In this document: one piece after another, positions 26,201-32,951 of the stretch
How positions within the stretch are numbered: the first letter of the stretch is position 1
Layout of the letters: each line of letters starts with the position of its first letter
NCBI RefSeq assembly: GCF_024505055.1
Contig: NZ_JANIBL010000037.1
Coordinates: 1-47,857 of the forward strand
Length of the DNA: 47,857 bases
Direction: 5' to 3'
Source: Methylomonas rosea
GTDB taxonomy: Bacteria; Pseudomonadota; Gammaproteobacteria; Methylococcales; Methylomonadaceae
Program-made: the position numbers and the translations under genes
The notes under the pieces: generated by a model
What the model saw: the letters and a program-made list of their open reading frames with translations, nothing else
Told to the model about the DNA's origin: nothing
Database searches by the model: none

Positions 26201-27672
26201 CCCTGAATGGCGATGCCGGCGACGACACCCTGAAAGGTCAAGCCGGTAACGACAGCGTTAATGGTGGGGCCGGTAATGATGTGCTATACGGCGGCGATGT
26301 CATCGATGCCGTGCCGGCCACGCTTGTTAACCAATTGGTGATCAACGCCAAGGCCAATTTGTTGAACGATGGCATCGGAGCCCGGATGGACGTGTATATC
26401 GACGGTGTGTTGAAAACCACCTTCAGCGTTACCAACACCGCTGCTTATCAAGATTACATCGTTGATCCTGGTTTACTGGGTATCGGCGCGCATCTTATCG
26501 ATATCGCCTTTAGCAACGATGCCGCGATAGCCTCGCCACATCAGGACCGCAACTTGTATATCAATACCATCACAGTTAACGGGCAGAGTATCGCGAATAC
26601 CGCCGACGGCGTTTATTACGATATCGGCGCGGGTACGGGGGCTTTAGACGGTAAAAATCTGATTGCCGGCCAAGGGGTGATGCCGTGGAACGGCGCGCTA
26701 CGTTTCAACCTGGACGGCAATGATCGATTGGACGGCGGAAGCGGCGCGGATACAATGGCCGGCGGTTTAGGCAACGACATCTATATCGTCGGCGAAGCTG
26801 GCGACAGCGTGATCGAAGCGGCAAATGCGGGTATCGATCTTGTGCAGAGCAGCATCAGCTACGATCTGAGTCAAGCCGCCAATGTTGAAAATCTGACCTT
26901 AACCGGTTCGACCATCATCAACGCCATCGGCAACGCGTTGGACAACACCTTACTGGGGAATGCGGCGGACAACCGGCTGGATGGCGGTTTGGGCATCGAC
27001 CGATTAGCCGGAGGCCTCGGCAACGACACCTACGTGGTTGATAACGGTAGCGATGTGATAGTGGAAAACGCCAATAGCGGTATCGATACGGTCGAGTCTT
27101 CCGTCTCATGGACCTTGGGTGCCGAATTGGAAAACCTGACCTTGACCGGCTCAACAGCCATCAATGGTACAGGCAACGCGTTGAACAACGAGCTCAAGGG
27201 TAACAGCGCCGTCAACAGCCTATCCGGCGCGGCCGGTAACGACACCCTGGATGGCGGCGCAGGCGCGGATACGCTGACCGGCGGCACCGGCAACGATACC
27301 TATGTCCTGGGTCGGGGCTACGCTGCGGATACGGTCGTGGAGAACGATGTCACGGCCGGCAATACCGACATCGCCCAATTCCTGTCCGGCATCACCGCTG
27401 ATCAGTTGTGGTTCATCCACTCCGGTAACAATCTGGAAGCCAATATCATCGGTACCTCGGATAAGCTAGTGTTGAAAGACTGGTATACCGGCACCGCCAA
27501 CCACGTCGAGCAGTTCAAAACTACTGACGGTGCGTTGACCTTGCTGGACAGTCAGGTGGAAAACCTGGTGTCGGCGATGGCCGCGTTTGCCCCGCCGGCC
27601 GCCGGTCAAACCACCTTGCCGACCGATTACCAAACCGCGCTGGCGCCGGTGATTGCGGCGAATTGGCATTAA
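17245..27672 (+). CDS. Giant RTX protein (3475 aa) with N-terminal lipase-like domain and CBM60-like domains
   Basis: This is a secreted type I substrate. Residues ~1-330 form an alpha/beta-hydrolase (class 3 lipase-like) domain with GYSLGGHLA; the nucleophile is Ser149. Calcium-binding GGxGxDxLx arrays follow at ~660-715, ~850-1355, ~1448-1520, ~1612-1655, ~1752-1792, ~2106-2182, ~2315-2350 and ~2620-2680, with further blocks up to ~3340. They are separated by HCBP-related domains (e.g. LIVKNWAEG, LVLKDWYTG). Residues ~1868-2100 are a unique segment. A cadherin/He_PIG-like Ig domain (~2512-2615) contains WLNFDPETLTFSGTPP. Two CBM60-like domains (~2686-2812 and ~3022-3152) share ARMDVYIDG and QDRNL. 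The C-terminus (ALAPVIAANWH) is the likely uncleaved secretion signal. A Gly/Tyr-rich insert lies at ~2390-2426. The exporter genes lie downstream. Confidence 0.93.
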   Translation: MTASPITTYLKYMQLQVVAEAFLTDQFGNIYLPGSDELNQALKEGNKHTSILTETEIKDFKTNWNVLAQQANTDTGFSGTLFQSKDTANEYVISFRSTEFVDDNIRDSFGTNNSISDYGWAFGQISDMMKWFEGLNLPADAHVTLTGYSLGGHLATAFAMLAQERNLPITIDHAYLFNSAGTGGLNNGASLSQVMQTFDQLWQDGHPDNAVLAEKIGLRPDLYAKALTAADNVIQEWHRVTDLHSSAGQANQSPLGVMGDWRFHFAMLLAQEGATTGAPLGGSVPFTDVLQGNPNLSDKMTEVAGSGFSAVAVSGYRHTTDQAIVQIEDQPLLRGTPEHAADLIDNFHLNLKLLTLTDKWDVNDFGDTHSLVLMIDSLTVMDTFAALDSNITLEQLNSLIQSANNRNTETLLGTQGKSEGDTLEILVDKLSKAILGKDPKLSNASYTDDATGATVNITDGNSWANIASRNALHQKLADIRQEITLLTAAGKSFALTVLSDADTSGIISKASQNDAEGLAYRFALVELNPFIVTGLDYASANANGELDLYNPANGTGELTEQYLRDRAAMLDWKLKYDGGKHDYNDLIAANFLSAVTLVTASNPFIPSAYLASEAFKLYKDKSYSDAWDSLQLSGNWTYTDNASIVDGEPLKLVIDDLNLFSDDHQIVFGSKNAEQLFGSDAVDRLYGGGGDDLITGGKGNDYLEGGTGSDIYAFIAGDGMDTVLDTDGLGKITLDGIQAKGQTGIDASQWLHAGNTWNDLQHNIGYNLVVHANGTQDLLIATASNTLIVKNWAEGELGISLGAGQVPTTPNGLKLSGDLKPLDQDPNTAGIQIGTDALGNVIVGAEADPGREDTLYDDTGNDLLQGLGGSDILLANRGGDNQLYADQQQDFQTLYNQGQSATGTGQRGDLLSSGAGSDQLYGSNGRDALAGGDGADILLGGGDDDLLYGDGGIANASGAWSVTSIAELDEDGVTHHRQQLNGAVVQAAALGGNDILYGGSGNDLLDGGKGNDVLDGGAGRDILQGGTGNDVLYADEQNAESVLGSVPADRLGDFLSGGSGDDMTIGGGRSDALMGGEGSDWLEGGAGNDIIFADADFITNTNDWTFKNTDQTYPAADETSPTWNIGTGLSPVTGLLDTGLGGDDIVYGGDGGDWVMGGRGDDVIYGENGMDSLDGGAGNDTVYGGADDDGLDGDLNSSPDQHGDDYLDLGDGQIQQFARGGGGSDTIMGGNTNDIIEGDDMRVGYTAYYHGNDFIDAKGGNDTVFGEGGADTIYGGSGNDYLQGDAEGIDSQYQGNDQLFGEEGDDTLIGDSGDDLLDGGADNDTLLGGAGNDTLTGGAGVDYFDGGAGDDTYSDLTAEDVIFDNQGSDTIELLGANGLAATGALSKTGNSSLAVKLDNGDVLNLANVFYGTHYNLKFANNAIIDLEAMIGNTLTTAVSLGLDDNGGRLYGGAGNDTLHGGAGNDALSGALGADKLYGYAGDDTLNGGAGNDILYGGDGDDTLIGGAGQDLLLGGAGNDVYQLDTNAAPDLITDSQGQNLIRFGTDLDRAQLNVAVVTIAGQAALTLKVAGVELATLTQGLTTYRFEFADGSQMSAEEFVLNFRTDIVTQTGDDSDNTLFGGRAADSLSGNAGNDTLWGGADNDQLLGGLGSDDYHYRLGDGHDIIQETDGANAGQSSQDRVVFGPGIEVSDVVFSHRANGDLSLSVAGLADAITVVGWYADPAQRVENFVFADGQQVNADSLLALPLAPQLGGADDDSLVGSAFRDILRGGNGNDLLAGNGGNDELYGETGTDSYVFAMNSGADQIFEVAGETSIIELNDYDLSRLAGTRVGDDLLLSVSGAGDSMILKDFYTQNHDWQVKTQSGTSLSVAELLSNNAAYLASRSEMEALQDHWLADVRDSVTQAQKAAGIVTTSGEMSFQFDISQTVTSYARANGYGGWVPSNEASYTFNRPAVAIGGVNFIPYVSDSANITYEVGSSASIVKNLIVDWSGPEVASSSRVYSSTTGHYLYTTEQLVSLILSLGVSGMENPYVFTETPLYTATTTTTHYTGTVRSMTPADGTGYSADNVQAQNFFQLGNYPTTLSMSVANSAIIIDQVTAGDSDNTIRYSGDLGIVQGGAGNDTIRVYGYGVSIGNQSFSSQLFLDGGVGNDLIVGGFGRDTIVGGRGDDTLRGETGDDRYYFLAGDTGTDLVYDVGYGGPVENDTVVFGEGITLADLSFSWGSEALPGYTYGSYNESRVRMFQTLDVTWQPGSVARIVMPTPFLNSGGDTVVSNDWEQTGIEYFEFADGSRMRMTQMLASANVPVRPTLGRPGDNIVVGTVGADELQGLSGADDLYGGFGADTLIGNASDDWLFGGAGDDRLEGGIGDDSYYFLADEVGTDLLYDLGYGGYSSGGYGGDYGGSYGGGYGGSYGGDYGGDYGGNNDTVVFGDGVSLSNFNFAWNEEALISAVDGGTQWYQTLDITWQPNSTVRIVIPRADRNDAEQIGIEYFKFADGSQMTMAQMLSLAGPSPEHSPLINTPLADQVATEDMPFSYTIPQNAFVDLDAGDSLRYSYDGWPGWLNFDPETLTFSGTPPFSGATDLYSPSDWWNVKVTATDRFGASISNSFMLTANPINKVTGTTSSDSLLGTALADELIGLVGSDQLDGGSGTDKLIGGLGDDILNGGAGDDLLYGGDIEDSAMATPITQLVINAKASLLNDGVGARMDVYIDGLLKTSFSVTNTQNYQAYTVDPALLGVEGHRIEVAFSNDSAIAGTPAQDRNLFVSGIVLNGVAIATTAAGVYYDIGAGTTALDGQNLLAGQVTMPWNGALRFNLDGNDRLDGGIGADTMIGGFGNDIYIVDDVADVIDEHIDSGIDMVQSTIDYDLKNAANVENLMLVGADALDGTGNALNNTLFGSMAGNWLDGDLGVDRMVGGQGNDYYMVDNIGDVVVENSGEGTDTVLSEVSYSLSANVENLSLTGTAAINATGNMLNNILEGNVGNNTLNGDAGDDTLKGQAGNDSVNGGAGNDVLYGGDVIDAVPATLVNQLVINAKANLLNDGIGARMDVYIDGVLKTTFSVTNTAAYQDYIVDPGLLGIGAHLIDIAFSNDAAIASPHQDRNLYINTITVNGQSIANTADGVYYDIGAGTGALDGKNLIAGQGVMPWNGALRFNLDGNDRLDGGSGADTMAGGLGNDIYIVGEAGDSVIEAANAGIDLVQSSISYDLSQAANVENLTLTGSTIINAIGNALDNTLLGNAADNRLDGGLGIDRLAGGLGNDTYVVDNGSDVIVENANSGIDTVESSVSWTLGAELENLTLTGSTAINGTGNALNNELKGNSAVNSLSGAAGNDTLDGGAGADTLTGGTGNDTYVLGRGYAADTVVENDVTAGNTDIAQFLSGITADQLWFIHSGNNLEANIIGTSDKLVLKDWYTGTANHVEQFKTTDGALTLLDSQVENLVSAMAAFAPPAAGQTTLPTDYQTALAPVIAANWH
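24411..24522 (+). repeat. Gly/Tyr-rich tandem repeat inside the RTX gene
   Basis: About a dozen imperfect copies of a 9-12 nt unit encode GGY/GGDYGGSY-type repeats. The insert interrupts an HCBP-related module between LLYDLGYGG and NDTVVFGDG. The sister module at ~23770-24130 has just GYGGPVENDTVVFGEG at this point, so the array seems to have grown from the GYGG seed. Confidence 0.85.
25251..27060 (+). repeat. Two ~1 kb direct copies carrying RTX blocks plus a CBM60-like domain
   Basis: The segment from about 25251 (GDDLLYGGD, then INAKASLLNDGVGARMDVYIDG) is repeated from about 26266 (GNDVLYGGD, then INAKANLLNDGIGARMDVYIDG). Order and spacing are conserved: RTX block, CBM60-like domain, RTX block with NLDGNDRLDGG, then DIYIVxxxxD. 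The copies differ at many silent positions, so the duplication is not recent. Confidence 0.8.
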
Positions 27673-27705
27673 ACGACAGGCGTGAAGCGCTGGATAACAG
27701 TAAAG

Positions 27706-27738
27706 AGCAGAAATGAGTCAGTCTGACTCATTTCTGCT
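27706..27738 (+). terminator. Perfect 33-nt palindrome between the RTX gene and its exporter
   Basis: AGCAGAAATGAGTCAG (27706-27721) and its exact reverse complement CTGACTCATTTCTGCT (27723-27738) flank a single T. As RNA it would form a long stem with a tiny loop, followed only by TTTAG, so it is a weak intrinsic terminator on the plus strand. It could attenuate transcription into the exporter genes or protect the RTX mRNA 3' end; it could also be a protein-binding site. Confidence 0.6.
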
Positions 27739-27818
27739 TTAGCCTTTATCTAGCGTCCCCGGTCGTCAACATCCCACTTACTGTTCTTTCTTTACTTTCA
27801 AGCTAAAGTGCACATCCA

Positions 27819-29960
27819 ATGACAACCATCTCTCCCCCTAGCGGTGCTCCGGCCGCTCCCCTCGATACCGGCTTGGCCTGCCTGGCGATGCTGGCCCGTC
27901 TGCACGGCGTTGCTGTCGATCCGGATCAGCTGGCTCACCAGTTTCGGCCCAGTGGTCAGCTATTTGGGGATGACGATATTCTACTGGCGGCCAAAACGTT
28001 GGGTTTGCAGGCCAAGCGGGTCAAGACCTCACTGGCCCGCCTGGATAAGACACCGCTGCCGGCGGTGGCCGTTTCATCTGATGGGACGTTTTTCGTCCTG
28101 GCCCGCGTCGATAACGGTCAAGTCTTGATCCACGACCCGGCCGCTGCCCGCCCCGAACAAATGCCGTTAGAAGCTTTCGCTAAGCGTTGGTCCGGTACCC
28201 TGATCTTGTTTACCTCGCGGGCTTCGCTGGCTGCCGAACTGGGCAAGTTCGATTTCACCTGGTTTATCCCGGCCGTCGTCAAATACCGCAAGTTGTTACT
28301 GGAAGTGTTGCTGGTCAGTCTGGTCTTGCAGCTGTTTGCCTTGGTCACACCGTTGTTCTTCCAGGTGGTGATGGACAAGGTATTGGTGCATAGAGGTTTT
28401 ACCACCTTGGACGTGATCGCCATAGGCTTGTTGGTGGTGACCCTATTCGAAGTGTTGCTGACCGGCTTGCGCGGCTATGTGTTTGCCCACACCACCAGCC
28501 GCATCGATGTCGAACTGGGAGCCCGGCTGTTTCGACATCTGTTGAATCTACCGATGGCCTACTTCGAAGCCCGCCGGGTCGGTGATTCAGTGGCGCGGGT
28601 GCGCGAATTGGAAAACATTCGGGCCTTTCTGACCGGCAATGCGGTAACGGTGGTGTTGGACTTGTTGTTCTCGGTGGTGTTTCTGGCGGTGATGGCCTAT
28701 TACAGCGTGGACCTGACCTTGATCGTCTTGGTGTCCTTGCCCTGTTACGTCTTATTATCGCTGTTATACACGCCGCTATTGCGCGGCCGCTTGCACGAGA
28801 AATTCAATCGCGGCGCCGAGAACCAGGCCTTTCTGGTGGAAGCCATCTCCGGCATTGGTACCGTCAAGGCCATGGCGGTTGAGCCGCAACTGACACGGCA
28901 TTGGGACAAGCAACTGGCCGGTTACGTCTCAGCCGGGTTTCGTACCGCCAGTGTTGGCCTGTTCGCCAACGCCGGTGTGACCTTGATCGGCAAACTGGTG
29001 ACTGTTGCAACGATGTGGCTGGGCGCCCGCCTGGTCATCGACGGCGAACTCAGCGTCGGCCAGTTGATTGCTTTCAACATGCTGGCCGGCCACGTCGCGC
29101 AACCGGTGATGCGGCTATCGCAGCTATGGACGGACTTTCAGCAGACCGGCATCTCCATGCAACGGCTGGGCGATATTCTCAATAGCCGCGGCGAAGCGGC
29201 CGGGAACAAGAGCAGCTTACCGCCGATACAGGGCAAAATCGAGTTTGACCAAGTGGTGTTTCGCTACAACCCGGACGGCTCGGAAGTGCTGCGCGGCATC
29301 AGTCTGGACATCGCCGCCGGCGAAGTTATCGGCATCGTCGGCCGTTCCGGTTCCGGCAAGAGTACCTTGACCAAATTGCTGCAACGCCTGTACGTACCGG
29401 AACGTGGGCGGGTGTTGGTGGACGGCATGGATTTGGCCTTGGCCGACGTCTCGTCCCTGCGCCGGCAGATCGGCGTGGTGTTGCAGGAAAACGTGTTGTT
29501 CAACCGCAGCATCCGCGACAACATCGCCTTGACCGATCCCGGCGCACCGTTACCGCAAGTGATCGCCGCCGCCAAACTGGCCGGCGCCCACGATTTTATC
29601 CTGGAATTGCCGGAAGCCTACGATACCATGGTCGGCGAACACGGCTCCACCCTGTCCGGCGGCCAACGCCAACGTATCGCCATTGCCCGAGCCTTGATCA
29701 GCAATCCGCGTATTTTGATCTTCGACGAAGCCACCAGTGCGCTGGACTACGAATCCGAGCGCATCATCCAGAACAATATGAAAGCCATCTGCCAGGGTCG
29801 TACCGTCATCATCATCGCCCACCGCTTGAGTGCGGTACGCGATGCCAACCGCATCGTGGTGATGGATAGAGGCCAAATTGTCGAAGCCGGTAGCCATAGC
29901 GAACTGTTGACCCACGAGTTGGGCCATTACAGCCGGCTGAATCGCTTACAGATGGGATAA
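27819..29960 (+). CDS. Type I secretion ABC transporter (HlyB/RtxB-like permease-ATPase)
   Basis: This 713-residue inner-membrane transporter exports RTX proteins. Residues ~10-130 are a C39-like domain: [11 protein letters not shown] aligns with the catalytic-cysteine region of C39 peptidases, but Thr replaces the catalytic Cys, so it should bind rather than cut substrate. The membrane domain (~155-430) has about six helices. The ATPase has Walker [10 protein letters not shown] (~508-516), the signature LSGGQRQR (~612), Walker [13 protein letters not shown] (~632) and the AHRLS His loop. It follows the RTX gene by 146 nt and precedes the HlyD-type gene by 4 nt. An outer-membrane TolC must be supplied from elsewhere. 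Confidence 0.94.
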   Translation: MTTISPPSGAPAAPLDTGLACLAMLARLHGVAVDPDQLAHQFRPSGQLFGDDDILLAAKTLGLQAKRVKTSLARLDKTPLPAVAVSSDGTFFVLARVDNGQVLIHDPAAARPEQMPLEAFAKRWSGTLILFTSRASLAAELGKFDFTWFIPAVVKYRKLLLEVLLVSLVLQLFALVTPLFFQVVMDKVLVHRGFTTLDVIAIGLLVVTLFEVLLTGLRGYVFAHTTSRIDVELGARLFRHLLNLPMAYFEARRVGDSVARVRELENIRAFLTGNAVTVVLDLLFSVVFLAVMAYYSVDLTLIVLVSLPCYVLLSLLYTPLLRGRLHEKFNRGAENQAFLVEAISGIGTVKAMAVEPQLTRHWDKQLAGYVSAGFRTASVGLFANAGVTLIGKLVTVATMWLGARLVIDGELSVGQLIAFNMLAGHVAQPVMRLSQLWTDFQQTGISMQRLGDILNSRGEAAGNKSSLPPIQGKIEFDQVVFRYNPDGSEVLRGISLDIAAGEVIGIVGRSGSGKSTLTKLLQRLYVPERGRVLVDGMDLALADVSSLRRQIGVVLQENVLFNRSIRDNIALTDPGAPLPQVIAAAKLAGAHDFILELPEAYDTMVGEHGSTLSGGQRQRIAIARALISNPRILIFDEATSALDYESERIIQNNMKAICQGRTVIIIAHRLSAVRDANRIVVMDRGQIVEAGSHSELLTHELGHYSRLNRLQMG

Positions 29961-29964
29961 TACG

Positions 29965-31398
29965 ATGTTGAAACTTCAAGCAAGCCTGGATCTATTACAT
30001 CGCTACCGACAAGCCTTCCGAAACGTCTGGGCTCGTCGCGCTGAACTGGACAGCGTTCCTCGTCTGGCGCACGAAAGCGCCTTTCTGCCCGCTGCACTGG
30101 CCTTACAGGAAACTCCCGTCTCACCGGCACCCCGCGTGGCGATCTGGCTGTTGGTCGGCTTTGCGCTGTTGGCAGTACTGTGGGCCTGTTTCGGCCGGAT
30201 CGACATCGTCGCCACTGCCCAGGGTAAGATTGTCCCCAACGACAGGGTCAAGACCATCCAGCCACTGGAAACCGCCACGGTCAAAGCCATCCACGTCAAC
30301 GATGGCCAAGCGATCAAGGCCGGCGATGTGCTGATCGAGCTGGACGCGACCGCTGCCGATGCCGATACCGCTAGTATTGCCAACGATTTACGCACCGCCC
30401 AACTGACGGCGGCCCGTGACAGCGCCTTTTTACAGAGTCTGGCAGCCATGCAAAGCGGCAGACAACAAAAGCCGCAACTCCAGGCGCCGGACGCGATGCC
30501 TACGGCACAAGTCCAACACGAACAACGTCTGTTGGATGGCGAATGGCAGGAACTAACCAGTAAGCTGGAACGCCTGGAAGCCGACAAGTCCAGCCGTCAA
30601 GCGGCTTTGCGTTCGGTGCAGGCCACTGTGGCTAAACTGGCGCAGTCCGCACCGATTGCCCGCCGACTGGCTGAGGATTATCAACAATTACAAGCCAAAA
30701 AATTCGTCTCCAGCCACAACTACCTGGAACGCGAACAGGCCAGGATAGAGCAGGAAGGCGAACTGGCGACGCAGCGGGAAAAGCAACAGGAACTTGGCGC
30801 CGCGATTCAGGAAGCCGCCAAGCAACAAAGCGAACTGCTGGCCGCCGCCCGCCGAACCGCTTTGGATAGGCTGCACGACAGCGAACAGAAAATCGAAACC
30901 TACACCCAGGCCGGTATCAAGGCCCGCCAGCGCGGCCAACTGCTGACCCTAACCGCACCGGTGGACGGCATCGTCCAGCAACTGGCGATTCACACCGTCG
31001 GCGGCGTGGTCACCCCGGCGCAACCGCTGCTGATCGTGGTCCCGGCCGACCAAGCGATGGAAATCGAAGCCTTTGTCGAAAACAAGGACATCGGCTTCGT
31101 CAATCCAGGCCAGGAAGCCGAAATCAAAATCGAAACCTTCCCTTACACCAAATACGGCACCCTGCACGGCGAAGTGTCGCATGTCTCCAGTGACGCCATC
31201 AACAACGAAAAGCGCGGCCTGATTTACTCATCCCGAGTCAAACTGCCGCGCACTACCATGGCGGTCGAAAACAAAACCGTCAACCTAACACCGGGTATGG
31301 CGGTGACGGTGGAAGTCAAAACCGGGCAACGACGAGTGATCGAGTACTTCCTCAGCCCATTGATCGAACACGTGGGAGAAAGTTTGCGGGAGCGGTAA
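29965..31398 (+). CDS. Type I secretion membrane fusion protein (HlyD family)
   Basis: This 477-residue periplasmic adaptor links the ABC transporter to TolC. It has a cytoplasmic N-terminus, a transmembrane helix at ~58-76 (VAIWLLVGFALLAVLWACF), a biotinyl-lipoyl half motif (GKIVPNDRVKTIQPLE), a long coiled coil (~175-330, Gln/Arg/Glu-rich) and the second lipoyl half (LTAPVDGIVQQLAIHTVGGVV). The HlyD C-terminal beta-barrel ends in LTPGMAVTVEVKTGQRRVIEYFLSPL. Length and order match HlyD/LapC-type adaptors. It is co-oriented 4 nt after the ABC gene and is the last gene of the locus. Confidence 0.94.
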   Translation: MLKLQASLDLLHRYRQAFRNVWARRAELDSVPRLAHESAFLPAALALQETPVSPAPRVAIWLLVGFALLAVLWACFGRIDIVATAQGKIVPNDRVKTIQPLETATVKAIHVNDGQAIKAGDVLIELDATAADADTASIANDLRTAQLTAARDSAFLQSLAAMQSGRQQKPQLQAPDAMPTAQVQHEQRLLDGEWQELTSKLERLEADKSSRQAALRSVQATVAKLAQSAPIARRLAEDYQQLQAKKFVSSHNYLEREQARIEQEGELATQREKQQELGAAIQEAAKQQSELLAAARRTALDRLHDSEQKIETYTQAGIKARQRGQLLTLTAPVDGIVQQLAIHTVGGVVTPAQPLLIVVPADQAMEIEAFVENKDIGFVNPGQEAEIKIETFPYTKYGTLHGEVSHVSSDAINNEKRGLIYSSRVKLPRTTMAVENKTVNLTPGMAVTVEVKTGQRRVIEYFLSPLIEHVGESLRER

Positions 31399-31712
31399 GT
31401 TTGAATGGCTCAGCCGTGGCTAAAAAGCCAATCGCATCGGCGCCGCCAGCTGTTTGGTATCGGAATATGCATCGTTAACTATGGCAGTTCCAGGGCGGTA
31501 TGAAATTGCTATGGTCGATGCCGTACCGTCTATGTGCTATTTGCATCAGTATGATGCTTTATTACTCAATTTTCTCAGCCGAAAGGCGTTTTAACTGAGT
31601 CGATAAGGTATTTATTTTTTAAGCGGCCATGTGTCACACACTTAAACTGGGCCTCCAATGTATTTCACGGTGTGACACCGAATAACGTCCTGCAAAAGCC
31701 GTTTGAAACCTA
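31399..31712. other. Intergenic region between convergent genes
   Basis: The 314-nt stretch separates the end of the HlyD-type gene from the end of the amidohydrolase gene. It has no gene and no convincing terminator; GCCGAAAGGC with TTTT after it (~31580) is a very small hairpin. The 13-bp palindrome CGGTGTGACACCG lies at 31668-31680, and a related TGTGTCACACA core lies ~35 nt upstream of it. Confidence 0.5.
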
Positions 31713-32933
31713 TTATTCAGCTGGCAGACACGCTTCCACCAATCTCACCCAATACGTCGCTCCCAAGGGCAAAATATCATCGTTAAAATCGTAACTGGTG
31801 TTATGCAGGGTACAAGGGCCTGCGCCATGACCAATACTACGATGATCGCCGGAGCCGTTGCCGATGAAGCAGTAGCTGCCGGGTAATTTTTGCAGCATAA
31901 ACGCAAAATCCTCGGCACCCATCGTGGCTTTTTGCTCAAGAACATGGCGCTCGCCGACAATGCGGGTCATTACGCTACGGGATGTTTCGACTGCCAGACC
32001 GTGATTAACCGTCGGCGGATAGCTACGCTTAAATTCAAAATCACATTCCATCCCGTGTGCCAGACAAATATGCCGGGCTATCTCCCGCATGCGGGTTTCG
32101 ATCAAATCCAGCAGTTGAGTGGAGAATGTGCGTACCGTGCCCGCCAGTTCGCAGGTATCGGCGATGATATTGGTTGCCTCGCCCGCGTGCACCATGGTTA
32201 CCGAAATCAAACCGTTATCCAAGGGATTGGCGCTGCGAGTCAAGATTGTTTGAAACGCCATAATCATTTGCGCCGCCACCGGTACCGGGTCCAATCCTAA
32301 ATGCGGCAATGCCGCATGACAGCCCTTGCCGCGGACGACGATGCGAAAGGTATTCAAGGATGCCATCACCGGTCCGGGACTGACGGCAAATTGTCCGGCC
32401 GGCAATTCAGGCCAATTATGCATGCCGTAAACCGCTTGCATCGGAAACAATTCGAACAGGCCGTCCTTGATCATCTCATCGGCGCCGCCACCACCCTCTT
32501 CTGCGGGTTGAAATATCAGATAGGCGGTACCATCAAAATGCCGCTGGGTTGCAAGATATTGCGCCGCAGCCAACAGCATAGCCGTATGACCGTCATGCCC
32601 GCAGCCGTGCATTTTGCCTGGGTGCCGTGAGGCATGCGCAAAGTTGTTGGTCTCGTGCATAGGTAAGGCGTCCATATCGGCACGCAAGCCGATAGCATTA
32701 CCGGAACTCCCTGCTTTGATAATCCCGACTACACCGGTTTTACCCAAACCACGATGAAGCGGGATCCCCCATTCGGTCAATTTTGCCGCCACCAACTCCT
32801 CGGTACGAACCTCTTCGAAGCACAACTCCGGGTGGGCGTGTATATCGCGGCGCAATTCGCGGATGCCGGCAATATTGGCGACAATTTCCGGTATCAGAGC
32901 GGCTGACGACGATTCTGCATCGATTGTATTCAT
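31713..32933 (-). CDS. M20 family metallo-amidohydrolase (HipO/IAA-amidohydrolase type)
   Basis: This 406-residue cytoplasmic enzyme probably cleaves an N-acyl amino acid or similar amide. Metal ligands typical of the HipO/AmaA group are visible: GCGHDGHTAML (Cys111, His113), the catalytic Glu pair AEEGGGG (Glu145/146) and the segment YGMHNWP. ADMDALP, GCHAALPH (in the dimerisation domain) and the late MGAEDFAFM are also conserved. The minus-strand gene starts 18 nt after the end of the FleQ-like gene, so it is probably the second gene of that transcript. The substrate cannot be predicted; hippurate, acetyl-amino acids and diaminopimelate derivatives are all used in the family. Confidence 0.88.
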   Translation of the reverse strand: MNTIDAESSSAALIPEIVANIAGIRELRRDIHAHPELCFEEVRTEELVAAKLTEWGIPLHRGLGKTGVVGIIKAGSSGNAIGLRADMDALPMHETNNFAHASRHPGKMHGCGHDGHTAMLLAAAQYLATQRHFDGTAYLIFQPAEEGGGGADEMIKDGLFELFPMQAVYGMHNWPELPAGQFAVSPGPVMASLNTFRIVVRGKGCHAALPHLGLDPVPVAAQMIMAFQTILTRSANPLDNGLISVTMVHAGEATNIIADTCELAGTVRTFSTQLLDLIETRMREIARHICLAHGMECDFEFKRSYPPTVNHGLAVETSRSVMTRIVGERHVLEQKATMGAEDFAFMLQKLPGSYCFIGNGSGDHRSIGHGAGPCTLHNTSYDFNDDILPLGATYWVRLVEACLPAE

Positions 32934-32951
32934 TGGGAGCCATTAAGCGGT

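Noticed and set aside
30003..30587. 194-codon minus-strand frame opposite the HlyD-type gene
   Set aside because: Shadow of a well supported HlyD-family gene; Ser/Ala/Leu bias without motifs.
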